64,000 nt of DNA from Clostridiales bacterium (lineage in GTDB: Bacteria > Bacillota > Clostridia > Saccharofermentanales > Saccharofermentanaceae). The notes below the pieces were generated by a model that was given only the letters and a program-made list of their open reading frames with translations, searched no databases and was not told the origin of the DNA. The position numbers and the translations under genes are program-made. This document shows, piece after piece, positions 32,775-42,118 of this stretch. Position 1 is the stretch's first letter. Each line of letters opens with the position of its first letter. Location of the stretch: contig JAFSPU010000003.1 in assembly GCA_017451265.1 (NCBI GenBank), positions 124,001 through 188,000 of the forward strand, in the 5' to 3' direction.

Positions 32775-34163
32775 TTACTTTACGGGATAATCGTTGTCAA
32801 AGCATGCGGTACATATCGGAAGATCGCCCGTCATAGAGGCGAAATCCTCAAGTTCCAGGTAACCTAAGCTGTCGGCTCCGATGCTCTCGCAGATGGCCTG
32901 CGTGGAATGATTGGAAGCGATAAGCTGGCCTGAAGTAGGAACATCCGTACCGTAATAGCAAGGATACAGGAACGGCGGAGAACTGATCCTGACATGAACT
33001 TCCTTGGCTCCTGCCTCACGCAGCATGACGATGATCTGGCGCATGGTATTGCCGCGGACAATGGAGTCATCGATGATGACGATCCTCTTTCCCTTTACGG
33101 CTGACTCGTGTACCGAAAGCTTAAGACGTACCGCAGTCTTACGCTCTTCGTCAGTAGGCTTGATAAAGCTTCTTCCTACATAACTGTTCTTATGGAATGC
33201 GAGCACGAACGGTATTCCCGCCTCCTGCGCATATCCTTCTGCCGCAGCAAGACCTGAATCTGGCACGCCTGCGACAACATCAGCATCTACGCTGTGTCTT
33301 CTTGCCAGAGCCTTTCCCGCACGCATACGCGCATCATTTACGGAGATGCCGTCTATTACGGAGTCGGTCCTTGCAAAGTAGATGTACTCGAAAACGCAGT
33401 GAGCTTTCCTGTTGACCTCGGGAAGCCTGTCATATACGAGGCCTTCGGGTGTGACAGTGATCATCTCACCGGGCTCAACGTCCCTTATAAGCTCGCCTCC
33501 GCAACCTGTAATGGCAGCGCTCTCTGAAGCGAAAATGTAAGCCTCGCCCTTCTTGCCCATTACGAGCGGCTTAAGTCCGTAAGGGTCTCTTACCGCCGTG
33601 AGCTTTCTCGGGCTCATTACGAGGCACGCAAAGCCGCCCTTAAGGCCGGATGCTGCCTCCTTTACCGCCTGCTCGATGGAAGGCGTGTTGATACGCTTCT
33701 GAATGATCTCGATGGCGAGCACCTCTGAGTCTGAAGTGCCGTAGTGCACCTGACCCATATCCATCTGCTTTTCCTTAAGCTCGTCAGCATTGGTAAGGTT
33801 ACCGTTATGTACGAGTGCGAGCGTTCCCTTGAAGTGATTCATTACCATGGGCTGTGCATTCTCAATGATGCTGCCGCCCGTAGTGGAGTAACGTACATGG
33901 CCCACGCCGATATTGCCCGGGAGCTTCTCAAGGTCAGCCTTGGAGAAGACCTCGCTTACGAGGCCCATATCCTTCCTGGTATTGATATTGCCCAGGGGGC
34001 CTGCCGTGTCCGAGACGGAAATACCCGCCGACTCCTGGCCTCTGTGCTGAAGAGCAGTCAAACCATAATAAATGTCCTGCGCCACCGCAGAACCTTCAGG
34101 AGCGTATATGCCGAACACGCCGCACTCTTCATGTAACTTATCGCAATCCAGAAGATCACACAT
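32775..34163 (-). CDS. purF: Amidophosphoribosyltransferase
   Basis: First step of purine synthesis: PRPP plus glutamine to phosphoribosylamine. The protein has about 462 residues. The nucleophile Cys14 in HEECGVFGIY follows a short propeptide. The PRPP loop is VIIDDSIVRGNT. Cysteines in YPCYYGTDVP and ICTACFDND match the Fe-S cluster type known from Bacillus. ATG at 34163 is chosen over a GTG nine bases upstream because AGGAAG is then properly placed. It stands away from other pur genes, among nitrogen genes. Confidence 0.95.
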   Translation of the reverse strand: MCDLLDCDKLHEECGVFGIYAPEGSAVAQDIYYGLTALQHRGQESAGISVSDTAGPLGNINTRKDMGLVSEVFSKADLEKLPGNIGVGHVRYSTTGGSIIENAQPMVMNHFKGTLALVHNGNLTNADELKEKQMDMGQVHYGTSDSEVLAIEIIQKRINTPSIEQAVKEAASGLKGGFACLVMSPRKLTAVRDPYGLKPLVMGKKGEAYIFASESAAITGCGGELIRDVEPGEMITVTPEGLVYDRLPEVNRKAHCVFEYIYFARTDSVIDGISVNDARMRAGKALARRHSVDADVVAGVPDSGLAAAEGYAQEAGIPFVLAFHKNSYVGRSFIKPTDEERKTAVRLKLSVHESAVKGKRIVIIDDSIVRGNTMRQIIVMLREAGAKEVHVRISSPPFLYPCYYGTDVPTSGQLIASNHSTQAICESIGADSLGYLELEDFASMTGDLPICTACFDNDYPVK

Positions 34164-34189
34164 AAATATCACTTCCTAAAACGCATTAA

Positions 34190-34221
34190 AGTCGGGCAAG
34201 ACCAAAAGGCCCTGCCCGACT
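34190..34221 (-). terminator. Hairpin between amt-PII gene and purF
   Basis: A 14-bp stem (AGUCGGGCAGGGCC with its complement, loop UUUU) followed by a broken U tract. It may end the amt transcript or partly attenuate purF. No A1/G4 hexaloop hairpin overlaps it, unlike the other leaders in this block. Confidence 0.65.
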
Positions 34222-34236
34222 GTGAATTGTATACTA

Positions 34237-36003
34237 TTACTCTACATCCTGCAAAGCGGCGTAGTTTTCTTCACCGGTTCTGATCTTTACAACCCTGCTT
34301 ACAGGATATACGAAGATCTTACCGTCACCGATCTTACCGGTGTAAAGAGTCTTCTTAGCTGTCTCGATAACGTCGTCTACAGGAATCTTGCTTACTACTA
34401 CCTCGAGCTTGATCTTAGGCAGCAGCGTCATATCCATCTCGACGCCTCGGTACATCTGTCCTGCACCCTTCTCGATACCGCAGCCTGTTACCTGAGTAAC
34501 CGTGATACCTGTAACACCGAGTGCGTTCAGAGCTCTCTTGATCTTGTCGTATCTTGAAAGCTTTGTGATGATTACTACTTTGTAGATACCTGTGTCGAGG
34601 CTTGTGCCTGCAACAGTTGATGCTGTGTTGACTACAGGTACGGAAGCATTCTTCAATGCATCGCTTGCTTCATCGTAGTTGTCTACGCCGAGGCTTGTGT
34701 TCTCGTTAACACTCATTGTGTTAGAAGTATCCATGATGGAGAAGCCTGCGTATGCGGAAGGAAGGCCGTGCTCTGTGGAGTCGAGACCTGCGATCTCTTC
34801 TTCCTCGGAAACTCTGAGACCTACTGTCTTCTTGATTACGAAGAATACGATGAAGATCGTAACTGCTGTCCATAGGATCGTTACGCCCATACCGCCAAGC
34901 TGCTTGATGAGCTGATCAACACCGCCGCCGTAGAACAGACCCTTTGTGATTCCTGCAGAAGCGAATCCGGGAGCTGTATCTGTAGCGAAGAGACCGACTG
35001 CGATCGTACCCCAGATACCGTTGAACATATGAACTGCAACAGCACCGACAGGGTCATCAACATGAGTTACATGGTCGTTGAACCAAACACCAAATACTAC
35101 GAGAAGTCCTGCAACAGCACCGATGATAGCGGAACCTGCACAGTCTGTTACGTCACAGGGAGCTGTGATGGCAACGAGACCTGCGAGGGATGCGTTAAGG
35201 CACATAGATACATCAGGCTTACCATACTTGATCCAGGTAAAGATAAGACATACTACAGTTGCAACGGCAGGAGCTACAGTAGTTGTAAGGAATACGGAAC
35301 CGAGAGTGGGAACATCAGTAGCTGCTGCACCGTTGAATCCGTACCAGCCGAGCCAGAGGATGAATACACCCAAAGCAGCGATTACGAGGTTGTGACCGGG
35401 GAAAGCATTGACTTTTGTAACCTTTCCGTTCTTGTCTCTCTCGAACTTACCGATACGGGGTCCGAGCATCCATGCACCGATGAAAGCGCAGATACCACCA
35501 ACCATGTGGATACAGTTGGAACCTGCATAATCGTGGAATCCCCACTGTGCGAGGAAACCGCCGCCCCATGTCCAGTGAGCCTCGATAGGATAGATGATAG
35601 CTGAGATGATACCGGAATAGATGCAGTAGCTAGAGAACTTAACACGCTCTGCCATGGATCCGGAAACGATTGTTGCAGTGGTCGCACAGAACACGAGGTT
35701 AAATACGAACGCCGAATAATCGAAGTTACCATAGTTTGTGAAAACGTCGAACGAGAAGCCCCCTGCAAACCCGTTTAATACATTCTCACCGAGCATCAGT
35801 GATGCACCGCAGATGAACCACATGACCGTACCGATACAGAAGTCCATCAAATTCTTCATAAGGATATTACCTGCGTTCTTGGCGCGGGCAAATCCGCTTT
35901 CACACATTGCGAATCCGGCCTGCATCCAGAATACCAGCGCAGCTCCGATAAGGAACCAGACCGCGAATATCTCTCCGTGTAATGCGTTTAACAATTCATC
36001 CAT
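34237..36003 (-). CDS. Ammonium transporter fused to a C-terminal PII domain
   Basis: About 588 residues. The first 400 or so form an Amt channel (FWMQAGFAMCESGFARAKN, EAHWTWGGGFLAQWGFHDYAGS, HMVGGICAFIGAWMLGPR). After a variable linker the last 110 residues are a PII protein of the GlnB/GlnK type: KVVIITKLSRYDKIKRALNALG, the T-loop region, and YTGKIGDGKIFVYPVSRVV plus IRTGEE for ATP binding. The T-loop Tyr51 of proteobacterial PII is Met here (YRGVEM), so it cannot be uridylylated. The fused PII may gate its own channel in response to ATP/ADP and 2-oxoglutarate. ATG at 36003 follows AAGGAGGAGG. Confidence 0.95.
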   Translation of the reverse strand: MDELLNALHGEIFAVWFLIGAALVFWMQAGFAMCESGFARAKNAGNILMKNLMDFCIGTVMWFICGASLMLGENVLNGFAGGFSFDVFTNYGNFDYSAFVFNLVFCATTATIVSGSMAERVKFSSYCIYSGIISAIIYPIEAHWTWGGGFLAQWGFHDYAGSNCIHMVGGICAFIGAWMLGPRIGKFERDKNGKVTKVNAFPGHNLVIAALGVFILWLGWYGFNGAAATDVPTLGSVFLTTTVAPAVATVVCLIFTWIKYGKPDVSMCLNASLAGLVAITAPCDVTDCAGSAIIGAVAGLLVVFGVWFNDHVTHVDDPVGAVAVHMFNGIWGTIAVGLFATDTAPGFASAGITKGLFYGGGVDQLIKQLGGMGVTILWTAVTIFIVFFVIKKTVGLRVSEEEEIAGLDSTEHGLPSAYAGFSIMDTSNTMSVNENTSLGVDNYDEASDALKNASVPVVNTASTVAGTSLDTGIYKVVIITKLSRYDKIKRALNALGVTGITVTQVTGCGIEKGAGQMYRGVEMDMTLLPKIKLEVVVSKIPVDDVIETAKKTLYTGKIGDGKIFVYPVSRVVKIRTGEENYAALQDVE

Positions 36004-36036
36004 TGTTAAATACCTCCTCCTTTTCTTTTTCAATTG

Positions 36037-36096
36037 AAAAACGGTCATTCCACTTGTCAGGTTTCGGGGGTAACCACGCCATTGTGGAATGACCGT
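36037..36096 (-). terminator. amt leader attenuator with ANTAR-type hairpin
   Basis: A perfect 13-bp stem (ACGGUCAUUCCAC at 36084-36096 with its complement at 36041-36053) ends in a U tract before the amt start. Inside, at 36074-36087, CCAC-AAUGGC-GUGG forms a small hairpin with hexaloop A1/G4, extended by GGU/ACC beyond an internal loop. It uses the 5' arm of the terminator, so the folds compete. The loop AAUGGC is identical to that in the GSIII leader. No convincing P1 partner was found upstream. Confidence 0.75.
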
Positions 36097-36148
36097 TAAG
36101 TCAATTGAGTATAATGTTGTAATGTTTTAAAAAGCTTAAGTTAGGTTA

Positions 36149-38248
36149 TCAGTAAACTGAGAACAGGATCTTGCCATAACTCGGGAAAGGCCAGCTGTCT
36201 TCTGATGTGAGCATCTCTGCCTCATCAACATGCTTTCTCAAGTGCTCCATCTTCGGAATAAGATCGTCTCTGATGAACTCGGAAGTTTTGACAACATCGT
36301 CTAACTTCTTCATTTCGTCCAGAGCATTCTCAAGATCTGTTACTCTCTCGAGGATATAATCTGTAAGTTCAGACAGACGCTCCATTGTGGAGATCTCGTA
36401 ATTGCACTTAACGTTGGAGCTTACGGACTTCATAAGTGAAGTTGTATGAGCCAGGCTGTACAGGTACTGCTCGATGGCCGGTAGATAATTCTTTCTAACC
36501 ATATCTACCATTGTATGAGCCTCGATGTTAACTGTCTTGTTGTAGTTCTCAAGCATGATCTCGCATCTGGACTTGAGCTCGGACTCTGTGAATACCTGAT
36601 GTGACATGAGCATATCCATATTCTTCTTATCGAGAAGATGAGGCATTGCATCAGGTGTTGTCTTAAGGTTAGAAAGTCCTCTTACCTCTACAGCTTCCTT
36701 TACCCACTCATCGCCGTAGCCGTTACCGTTGAACAGGATTCTCTCGTGTTTTGTAATAACATCTTTAATGAGGTTATGCAGCTCTGTCTCGAAGTCAGAT
36801 GCATTCTCGAGGATATCAGCGTACTGTCTCAAGCTCTCTGCAACTGCGGAGTTAAGCATGATATTTGCACATGCGATGCTGTTTGAAGAACCGAGAGATC
36901 TGAACTCGAACTTGTTACCTGTAAATGCGAAAGGTGAAGTTCTGTTACGGTCTGTAGTATCTCTTCTGAATCTCGGAAGTGTATGTACACCGAGCTTCAT
37001 GATTACCTTCTCTGCGCCCTCGTAAGGTGTATCGTTCTTGATAGCATCGAGGATAGCTGAGAGCTCATCACCAAGGAATACTGAGATGATAGCCGGAGGT
37101 GCCTCGTTAGCTCCGAGTCTGTGGTCGTTACCTGCTGTAGCTACAGAGAGTCTCAACAGATCCTGGTAATCGTCTACAGCCTGGATAACTGCACTTAAGA
37201 ACAACAGGAACTGAGCGTTCTCATAAGGTGTATCGCCGGGTGACAAGAGGTTAACGCCTGTGTTTGTAGCCATGGACCAGTTGTTATGCTTACCGGAACC
37301 GTTAACTCCTGCGAAAGGCTTCTCATGAAGCAGGCATACCATGCCGTGCTTTCTTGCTACCTTCTGCATGATCTCCATCATCAGCTGGTTGTTATCTGTA
37401 GCAACGTTTGTTGTGGAGAAGATCGGAGCGAGCTCATGCTGTGCGGGAGCAACTTCGTTGTGCTCTGTCTTAGCGAGTACTCCAAGCTTCCAAAGTTCTT
37501 CGTTAAGGTCTTCCATGAAAGCTGTTACGCGGGGCTTGATAACACCGAAGTAGTGATCATCAAGTTCCTGACCCTTAGGAGGCATAGCTCCGAACAATGT
37601 TCTTCCGGTGTATACGAGGTCAGGTCTTGCGTTGAACATATCCTTATCGATGAGGAAGTATTCCTGCTCAGGACCAACGCTTGTTCTTACGTACTTAACT
37701 TCCTGACCGAACAGCTTGAGGATTCTCTTAGCCTGCTTATCAAGTGCCTGCATCGAACGGAGCAAAGGTGTCTTCTTATCGAGTGCATCACCGGAGTAAG
37801 AACAGAATGCTGTAGGGATGCAGAGTGTGTGATCCTTGATGAATGCATAAGATGTAGGATCCCATGCTGTATAGCCTCTTGCTTCGAATGTAGCTCTTAA
37901 TCCGCCTGACGGGAATGAGGAAGCATCCGGCTCACCCTTGATGAGTTCCTTACCGGAGAACTCCATGATGACGCCGCCATCGGGTGAAGGTGAAATGAAA
38001 CTGTCGTGCTTCTCAGCTGTAACTCCTGTAAGAGGCTGGAACCAGTGAGTGAAGTGTGTAGCGCCCTTCTCGATTGCCCAGTCACGCATCTCTTTTGCAA
38101 CTGCCTGTGCAACTTCTTCATCGAGCTTCTCGTTCTCATCGATCGTCTTTCTCAATGACTCATAAACGTCAGACGATAATCTGGCTCTCATGACTCTGTC
38201 GTCGAATACCATTGAACCAAACAGTTCAGGTACATTCTGCTTTTCCAT
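36149..38248 (-). CDS. glnN: Type III glutamine synthetase
   Basis: ATP-dependent glutamine synthesis from glutamate and ammonia. The protein has about 699 residues, with GSIII signatures: [57 protein letters not shown] and [21 protein letters not shown] at 38248 with AGGAGG is chosen; an upstream in-frame ATG at 38278 lies against the leader terminator. The gene is followed by amt-PII in the same direction. It is probably the functional glutamine synthetase of this locus, given the altered active site of the GS-like protein at 18.2 kb. Confidence 0.97.
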   Translation of the reverse strand: MEKQNVPELFGSMVFDDRVMRARLSSDVYESLRKTIDENEKLDEEVAQAVAKEMRDWAIEKGATHFTHWFQPLTGVTAEKHDSFISPSPDGGVIMEFSGKELIKGEPDASSFPSGGLRATFEARGYTAWDPTSYAFIKDHTLCIPTAFCSYSGDALDKKTPLLRSMQALDKQAKRILKLFGQEVKYVRTSVGPEQEYFLIDKDMFNARPDLVYTGRTLFGAMPPKGQELDDHYFGVIKPRVTAFMEDLNEELWKLGVLAKTEHNEVAPAQHELAPIFSTTNVATDNNQLMMEIMQKVARKHGMVCLLHEKPFAGVNGSGKHNNWSMATNTGVNLLSPGDTPYENAQFLLFLSAVIQAVDDYQDLLRLSVATAGNDHRLGANEAPPAIISVFLGDELSAILDAIKNDTPYEGAEKVIMKLGVHTLPRFRRDTTDRNRTSPFAFTGNKFEFRSLGSSNSIACANIMLNSAVAESLRQYADILENASDFETELHNLIKDVITKHERILFNGNGYGDEWVKEAVEVRGLSNLKTTPDAMPHLLDKKNMDMLMSHQVFTESELKSRCEIMLENYNKTVNIEAHTMVDMVRKNYLPAIEQYLYSLAHTTSLMKSVSSNVKCNYEISTMERLSELTDYILERVTDLENALDEMKKLDDVVKTSEFIRDDLIPKMEHLRKHVDEAEMLTSEDSWPFPSYGKILFSVY

Positions 38249-38288
38249 AGTCGTCTCCTCCTGACTTTTATCGGACATTTTTGCAAAG

Positions 38289-38333
38289 AAAAAAGGCGCC
38301 TCGGAGTACTAACTCCAAGACGCCATTGCCTTG
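38289..38333 (-). terminator. GSIII leader attenuator with ANTAR-type hairpin
   Basis: A 12-bp stem GGCGUCUUGGAG with its partner CUCCGAGGCGCC, loop UUAGUA, then U6: an intrinsic terminator in the 5' leader. Its 5' arm overlaps CAAGGC-AAUGGC-GUCUUG at 38316-38333, a 6-bp hairpin whose hexaloop has A1 and G4. The hairpin begins within a few bases of the predicted transcription start, leaving no room for a P1 partner. Confidence 0.8.
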
Positions 38334-38341
38334 ACGACATG

Positions 38342-38370
38342 ATATTACTTCTACTCGTTTTTGATGTCAA
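38342..38370 (-). promoter_or_regulatory. Promoter of the GSIII gene
   Basis: TTGACA (38365-38370), 17-bp spacer, TAATAT (38342-38347) on the minus strand, overlapping the last bases of the glycosylase gene. The start site should fall near 38335, directly before the antiterminator hairpin. Confidence 0.8.
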
Positions 38371-39215
38371 GCACCTTTTTGAATATTTCTGATGAAGTAG
38401 AACATGAACTGCTGCAGAATGCCTGAAATTCCTGGGTATTCCTCAGTTTCAAAATGTCCGTTATAGTATATGTCTTCTATGCGTTTTATCCATACATCAA
38501 CCGGAAATCTTCCCACTCTGTGGAATGCAAAGAGCATTACGCAGTTAGCAACTTTCTTTCCTACGCCGTACATATTTATAAGAGCTTCATACAGTTCATC
38601 ATCGTTTAGTTTTTTAAGACTTTCCGCATCCAGTTTTCCTGTACTGAAATCCTCTGTTGCGCTGACAATATATGCTGTTCTGTAACCTGCACCGATGCCG
38701 TTTAACTGGTCCGCAGAAAGCTTACTCAGCTGCGAAATCTCAGGGAATGCATAGTACGACTTTTTCAAAGGTTTTACGAAAGGTTCTTCAAGCTTGGGTA
38801 TCTTTATTTTTGTGCCTGAAAGTTCCGATAATCTGTCTACGCATGTGGTGATTGAAGGGATAGATCTTCTCTGCGAGATTATGTATGAGATAACAGTCTC
38901 GAACACTTCCTGTTTTAGTATTCTGATACCGTGTCCGAACCCGGCAGCCTGCGTTAAGAATTCATCGTCTTCATGAATACTTTTCACCACCGCTTCATAG
39001 TCGGTATCAAGATCGAAGTATTCAAACCAGATGTCTTTAAACTCTTCTTCCGTACAGGAGAAAGCATATTCATTAGTCCCGAGCGACGCTATCTGAAGAT
39101 ATCTTCCGAAAGCCACAAGCTCAGTGTGCGTATCATCTATAGGATGTATGCGGAAAGCCTGTCCGCTGTCCGCGATCTTAATAGGATCAAAAAAGTCTAT
39201 ATGCGTTGTAAACAT
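38367..39215 (-). CDS. 8-oxoguanine DNA glycosylase (OGG1-like, HhH-GPD)
   Basis: Excises oxidised guanine from DNA. The protein has 282 residues: an N-terminal TBP-like domain (DSGQAFRIHP), then the HhH-GPD fold with SYIISQRRSIPSIT, the hairpin LNGIGAGYRTAYI, and the catalytic pair in MYGVGKKVANCVMLFAF (Lys of the OGG1 type) and RFPVDVWIKRI (Asp). It is divergent from metF, and their starts are 36 bp apart. The gene's 3' end contains the GSIII promoter. Confidence 0.88.
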   Translation of the reverse strand: MFTTHIDFFDPIKIADSGQAFRIHPIDDTHTELVAFGRYLQIASLGTNEYAFSCTEEEFKDIWFEYFDLDTDYEAVVKSIHEDDEFLTQAAGFGHGIRILKQEVFETVISYIISQRRSIPSITTCVDRLSELSGTKIKIPKLEEPFVKPLKKSYYAFPEISQLSKLSADQLNGIGAGYRTAYIVSATEDFSTGKLDAESLKKLNDDELYEALINMYGVGKKVANCVMLFAFHRVGRFPVDVWIKRIEDIYYNGHFETEEYPGISGILQQFMFYFIRNIQKGA

Positions 39216-39243
39216 TGTTTTACTCCTCTGCTTATATTATTAT
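39215..39243 (+). promoter_or_regulatory. Promoter of metF, probable leaderless start
   Basis: TTGTTT (39215-39220), 17-bp spacer, TATTAT (39238-39243). The metF ATG begins seven bases downstream and no Shine-Dalgarno sequence is seen. Confidence 0.6.
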
Positions 39244-39250
39244 AGCAAGC

Positions 39251-40111
39251 ATGAAACTTACTGATATCTACAACCAGGACAAAACAATACTTTCATTCGA
39301 GATCTTCCCTCCGAAGGCGGAGTCGGAGCTTGCCAACATCGACGAAACACTCGAGATGCTGTGTGATCTTCATCCGGATTATATTTCCGTAACATTCGGA
39401 GCCGGCGGATCTTCGAATAACAACAAGACCATCGCGATCTGCAAGAAGATCAAGGAGCAGTATCACACTGAGCCTGTTGCTCACCTCACCTGCCTTTCAT
39501 ACGATAAGAATGAGATCGATGAGTTCTGCAAGGAACTCGCAGACGCAGGCATCGAGAATATCCTCGCTTTAAGAGGAGACGTTAATCCTAATGCACCTGC
39601 CAAGGGAGTGTTCTCTCACGCGAGCGAGCTTATCGAGTATGTAAAGCCCAGGACCGACTTCTGCATTGCGGGCGCATGCTACCCCGAGTGCCACACGGAG
39701 TCTCCCGATAAGGTAACTGACATCCGCAACCTCAAGAAAAAAGTGGATGCCGGCGCTGACGTGCTTCTGTCACAGCTTTTCTTCGACAACAAGTATTTCT
39801 TCGAGATGGTAGAGAGCGCGAGGATCGCAGGTATCGATGTACCGATCACACCCGGCATCATGCCCTGTCTTACCGTGGCATCCATCAAGAGAATGGTATC
39901 CACCTGCGGCGCCACCCTGCCTGACAACTTCCAGCGCATCGTTGACCGCTACGGTGATAACCCTGATGCATTCCTTGACGCAGGTCTCGCTTACGCCATC
40001 AGCCAGATCATCGACCTTCTCACCACAGGCTGCGACGGCATTCACCTTTATACGATGAACCGTCCTTCCGCAGTAAAGAGGATATGCGACGGAATCAAGA
40101 ACATCATCTGA
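39251..40111 (+). CDS. metF: Methylenetetrahydrofolate reductase
   Basis: Flavoprotein that reduces methylene-THF to methyl-THF for methionine synthesis or C1 metabolism. The 286-residue TIM barrel has LSFEIFPPKAESELAN, ISVTFGAGGSSNN, ILALRGDVN, CIAGACYPECH and LLSQLFFDNKYFF, all typical. The start at 39251 matches where homology begins; the reading frame is open 36 bases further. A terminator (40138-40172) follows. Confidence 0.95.
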   Translation: MKLTDIYNQDKTILSFEIFPPKAESELANIDETLEMLCDLHPDYISVTFGAGGSSNNNKTIAICKKIKEQYHTEPVAHLTCLSYDKNEIDEFCKELADAGIENILALRGDVNPNAPAKGVFSHASELIEYVKPRTDFCIAGACYPECHTESPDKVTDIRNLKKKVDAGADVLLSQLFFDNKYFFEMVESARIAGIDVPITPGIMPCLTVASIKRMVSTCGATLPDNFQRIVDRYGDNPDAFLDAGLAYAISQIIDLLTTGCDGIHLYTMNRPSAVKRICDGIKNII

Positions 40112-40137
40112 TTTACGCATCAACAAACTAAACAAAC

Positions 40138-40172
40138 AAAAAGAGCCGTGGCGATTGCCACGGCTCTCTTTA
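40138..40172. terminator. Bidirectional terminator between metF and SDR gene
   Basis: AAAGAGCCGUGGC-GAUU-GCCACGGCUCUCUUU: a 13-bp GC-rich stem flanked by A and T tracts on both sides, serving convergent genes. Confidence 0.85.
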
Positions 40173-40190
40173 AACTTAAAACTTAACGGA

Positions 40191-40976
40191 TTATACGCAA
40201 GTGTAACCGCCGTCTACAGCGATTGTCTGACCTGTTACATAGGAGGACTCCTCAGCACCGAGGAATACTGCAACAGAATTGAGCTCACCCTCGTTACCAT
40301 ATCTCTTCATAGGAACAGACTGATTAGCGAAAGCCTGGAAATAATCAGAGTTCAGTGTCTCTGTTGTAAGCTCTGTGTAGAAGTAACCGGGGCAGATGGT
40401 GTTAACTGTGATGTTGGATGTAGCAAGCTCTGCAGCTGCACCTCTGGAGAAGTTAACTACTGCACCCTTTGTAGTGTGATATGCAATTGTGGGGATAGCT
40501 GTGTTACCTACGATACCGTAGATAGAAGCGATGTTGATTACACGACCGTATGTCTGCTTGCCTTCTGCCATAGCTTCCTTCATGAAGTTAACGAAAGCCT
40601 GGGAAACTGTGAATACGGATGTGAGGTCGAGGTTAAGTGTGAAGTCCCAGTCCTCTCTCTTGTAATCTACAAAAGGAGTACCTGTACCCTTCTCTCCGCC
40701 TGCATCGTTGATGATAACTTCGCAGTGACCGAAGTGCTCCTTAACAGCCTTCACTGCATTAGCAATGGACTCGGAATCAGTTACATCACATGCAACAGGA
40801 AGAACATCTACGCCGTACTTCTCGGACCACTCCTTGGCACTTGCCTCAAGTCTCTCTACTCTTCTTGCAAGAAGAACGAGATTTGCATTCTGCTGAGCGA
40901 ATCCCTCAGCCATCTGCTTGCCGAGACCGGAAGATGCACCTGTAATAGCAACTACTTTTCCTGTGTAATCAAACAT
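40191..40976 (-). CDS. Short-chain dehydrogenase/reductase
   Basis: Classical SDR of 261 residues: cofactor motif TGASSGLGKQ, NDAGG in place of the common NNAG, catalytic Ser in NIASIYG and YHTTKGAVV (Tyr-x-x-x-Lys), and ICPGYFYTE. The closest recognisable group is gluconate 5-dehydrogenase/3-ketoacyl reductase-like enzymes; the substrate cannot be read from sequence. It stands alone with its own terminator. Confidence 0.88.
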   Translation of the reverse strand: MFDYTGKVVAITGASSGLGKQMAEGFAQQNANLVLLARRVERLEASAKEWSEKYGVDVLPVACDVTDSESIANAVKAVKEHFGHCEVIINDAGGEKGTGTPFVDYKREDWDFTLNLDLTSVFTVSQAFVNFMKEAMAEGKQTYGRVINIASIYGIVGNTAIPTIAYHTTKGAVVNFSRGAAAELATSNITVNTICPGYFYTELTTETLNSDYFQAFANQSVPMKRYGNEGELNSVAVFLGAEESSYVTGQTIAVDGGYTCV

Positions 40977-41128
40977 TTTTATTTTCCCCCTATGGTTTTT
41001 ATTTGAACAAGACCATTATAAGGGGGAAACAGCAGTGCCAAATCTCAAGGAACTTAGATAATTCAAGCTTTTGTGGCAAAAAGCATGTTAATAGTTACCC
41101 TTTTCTAACCAGCACTTTCAAATAAAAA

Positions 41129-42118
41129 TCAGTTAGGCTTATACAGAGAAGAATTCTCCAAAGCGAAAACACGGTCCGTCATCTGACCGGGCTCGACCTT
41201 ACCCAACTCTTTCTCGAATATATACATACGGGAATCTATCATGTCTATCTCATGCAGAAGGAAGGCTTCAGGAGTCGCAGGAGTCGTGATCGCTCCGTAC
41301 TCCAGGTTGCCGTGATGTGATGCGATCATGTGACGGATCTGACGGACTTCCTCATCGTTATAGGGACCCTTCTTGGCTTCTTCTGCCACCATCTCCATTC
41401 CGATCACTGCATGACCGAAGAGTCTACCGTCGACAGAATAATCGGCAGAGCCTAAGTCATCCGTATCAAGCTCATAAAGCTTGCCGATATCATGCAGAGC
41501 AGTACCGCAGATAAGAAGCTCGAGGTTAATGCTCTTATAAACCTTCGCAAGATAGAATGCCGTGTAAACCATTCTGAATGTGTGGTAGATCAGTCCGCCT
41601 CTTATGTCATGGTGAATGCTGTGAGCAGCAGAAGACTTACAGAAAGCGTCATGATTGTTATTAAGGATCCTAATGGCAAGCGCAGCAGCACTGTAGTCAC
41701 CTGAAGGCACATCCAGAGTATTGTAATCGTACTCGCGTCCTGTCGCCTTCTTGATGCTGTCGATGATCTTCTTATACATGTCATCGATGTCGTAAGGAGG
41801 AGCAGGAACAAACTTCTCCACCTTGGCATCAGGGTCGGGACAGACGATCACATTATTAACGGTGAAGTTCTTCTTATCGTTATAAAGCTTAACGTTAAAA
41901 GTTAGATCTACTACCTTTCCCACCTCGACTCCGATGGCCTTCATGGAAGCCTCGGTCTTGTCGAAGTAATTGGCGCTGATCTTATCAACTCCGTCAGAGA
42001 ACGTGAAAGCTACGAAAGGCTTATCCGTCTTGGAAACCTTCTCGGTCATCTCCACTACGAGAACCGTGAAGTTATATGTGCTTCCGAGCTCAGTGGTACT
42101 AAACTTGCCTAAGTTCAT
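41129..42118 (-). CDS. OB-fold plus HD-domain protein (YhaM-like)
   Basis: A 329-residue protein with an N-terminal nucleic-acid-binding OB fold (about 1-95: STYNFTVLVVEMTEKVSKTDKPFVAF region) and a C-terminal HD domain with SIHHDIRGGLIYHTFRM, CGTALHDIGKLYEL and IASHHGNLEYGA, the metal-binding His/Asp set. This is the architecture of the YhaM 3'-5' exoribonuclease. The ATG at 42118 overlaps the iorB stop by 4 bp, so it is co-translated with iorAB. Confidence 0.85.
   Translation of the reverse strand: MNLGKFSTTELGSTYNFTVLVVEMTEKVSKTDKPFVAFTFSDGVDKISANYFDKTEASMKAIGVEVGKVVDLTFNVKLYNDKKNFTVNNVIVCPDPDAKVEKFVPAPPYDIDDMYKKIIDSIKKATGREYDYNTLDVPSGDYSAAALAIRILNNNHDAFCKSSAAHSIHHDIRGGLIYHTFRMVYTAFYLAKVYKSINLELLICGTALHDIGKLYELDTDDLGSADYSVDGRLFGHAVIGMEMVAEEAKKGPYNDEEVRQIRHMIASHHGNLEYGAITTPATPEAFLLHEIDMIDSRMYIFEKELGKVEPGQMTDRVFALENSSLYKPN

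Noticed and set aside
34190..34221. purF leader hairpin as a fourth ANTAR target
   Set aside because: The loop is UUUU and no alternative hairpin with an A1/G4 hexaloop overlaps the stem.
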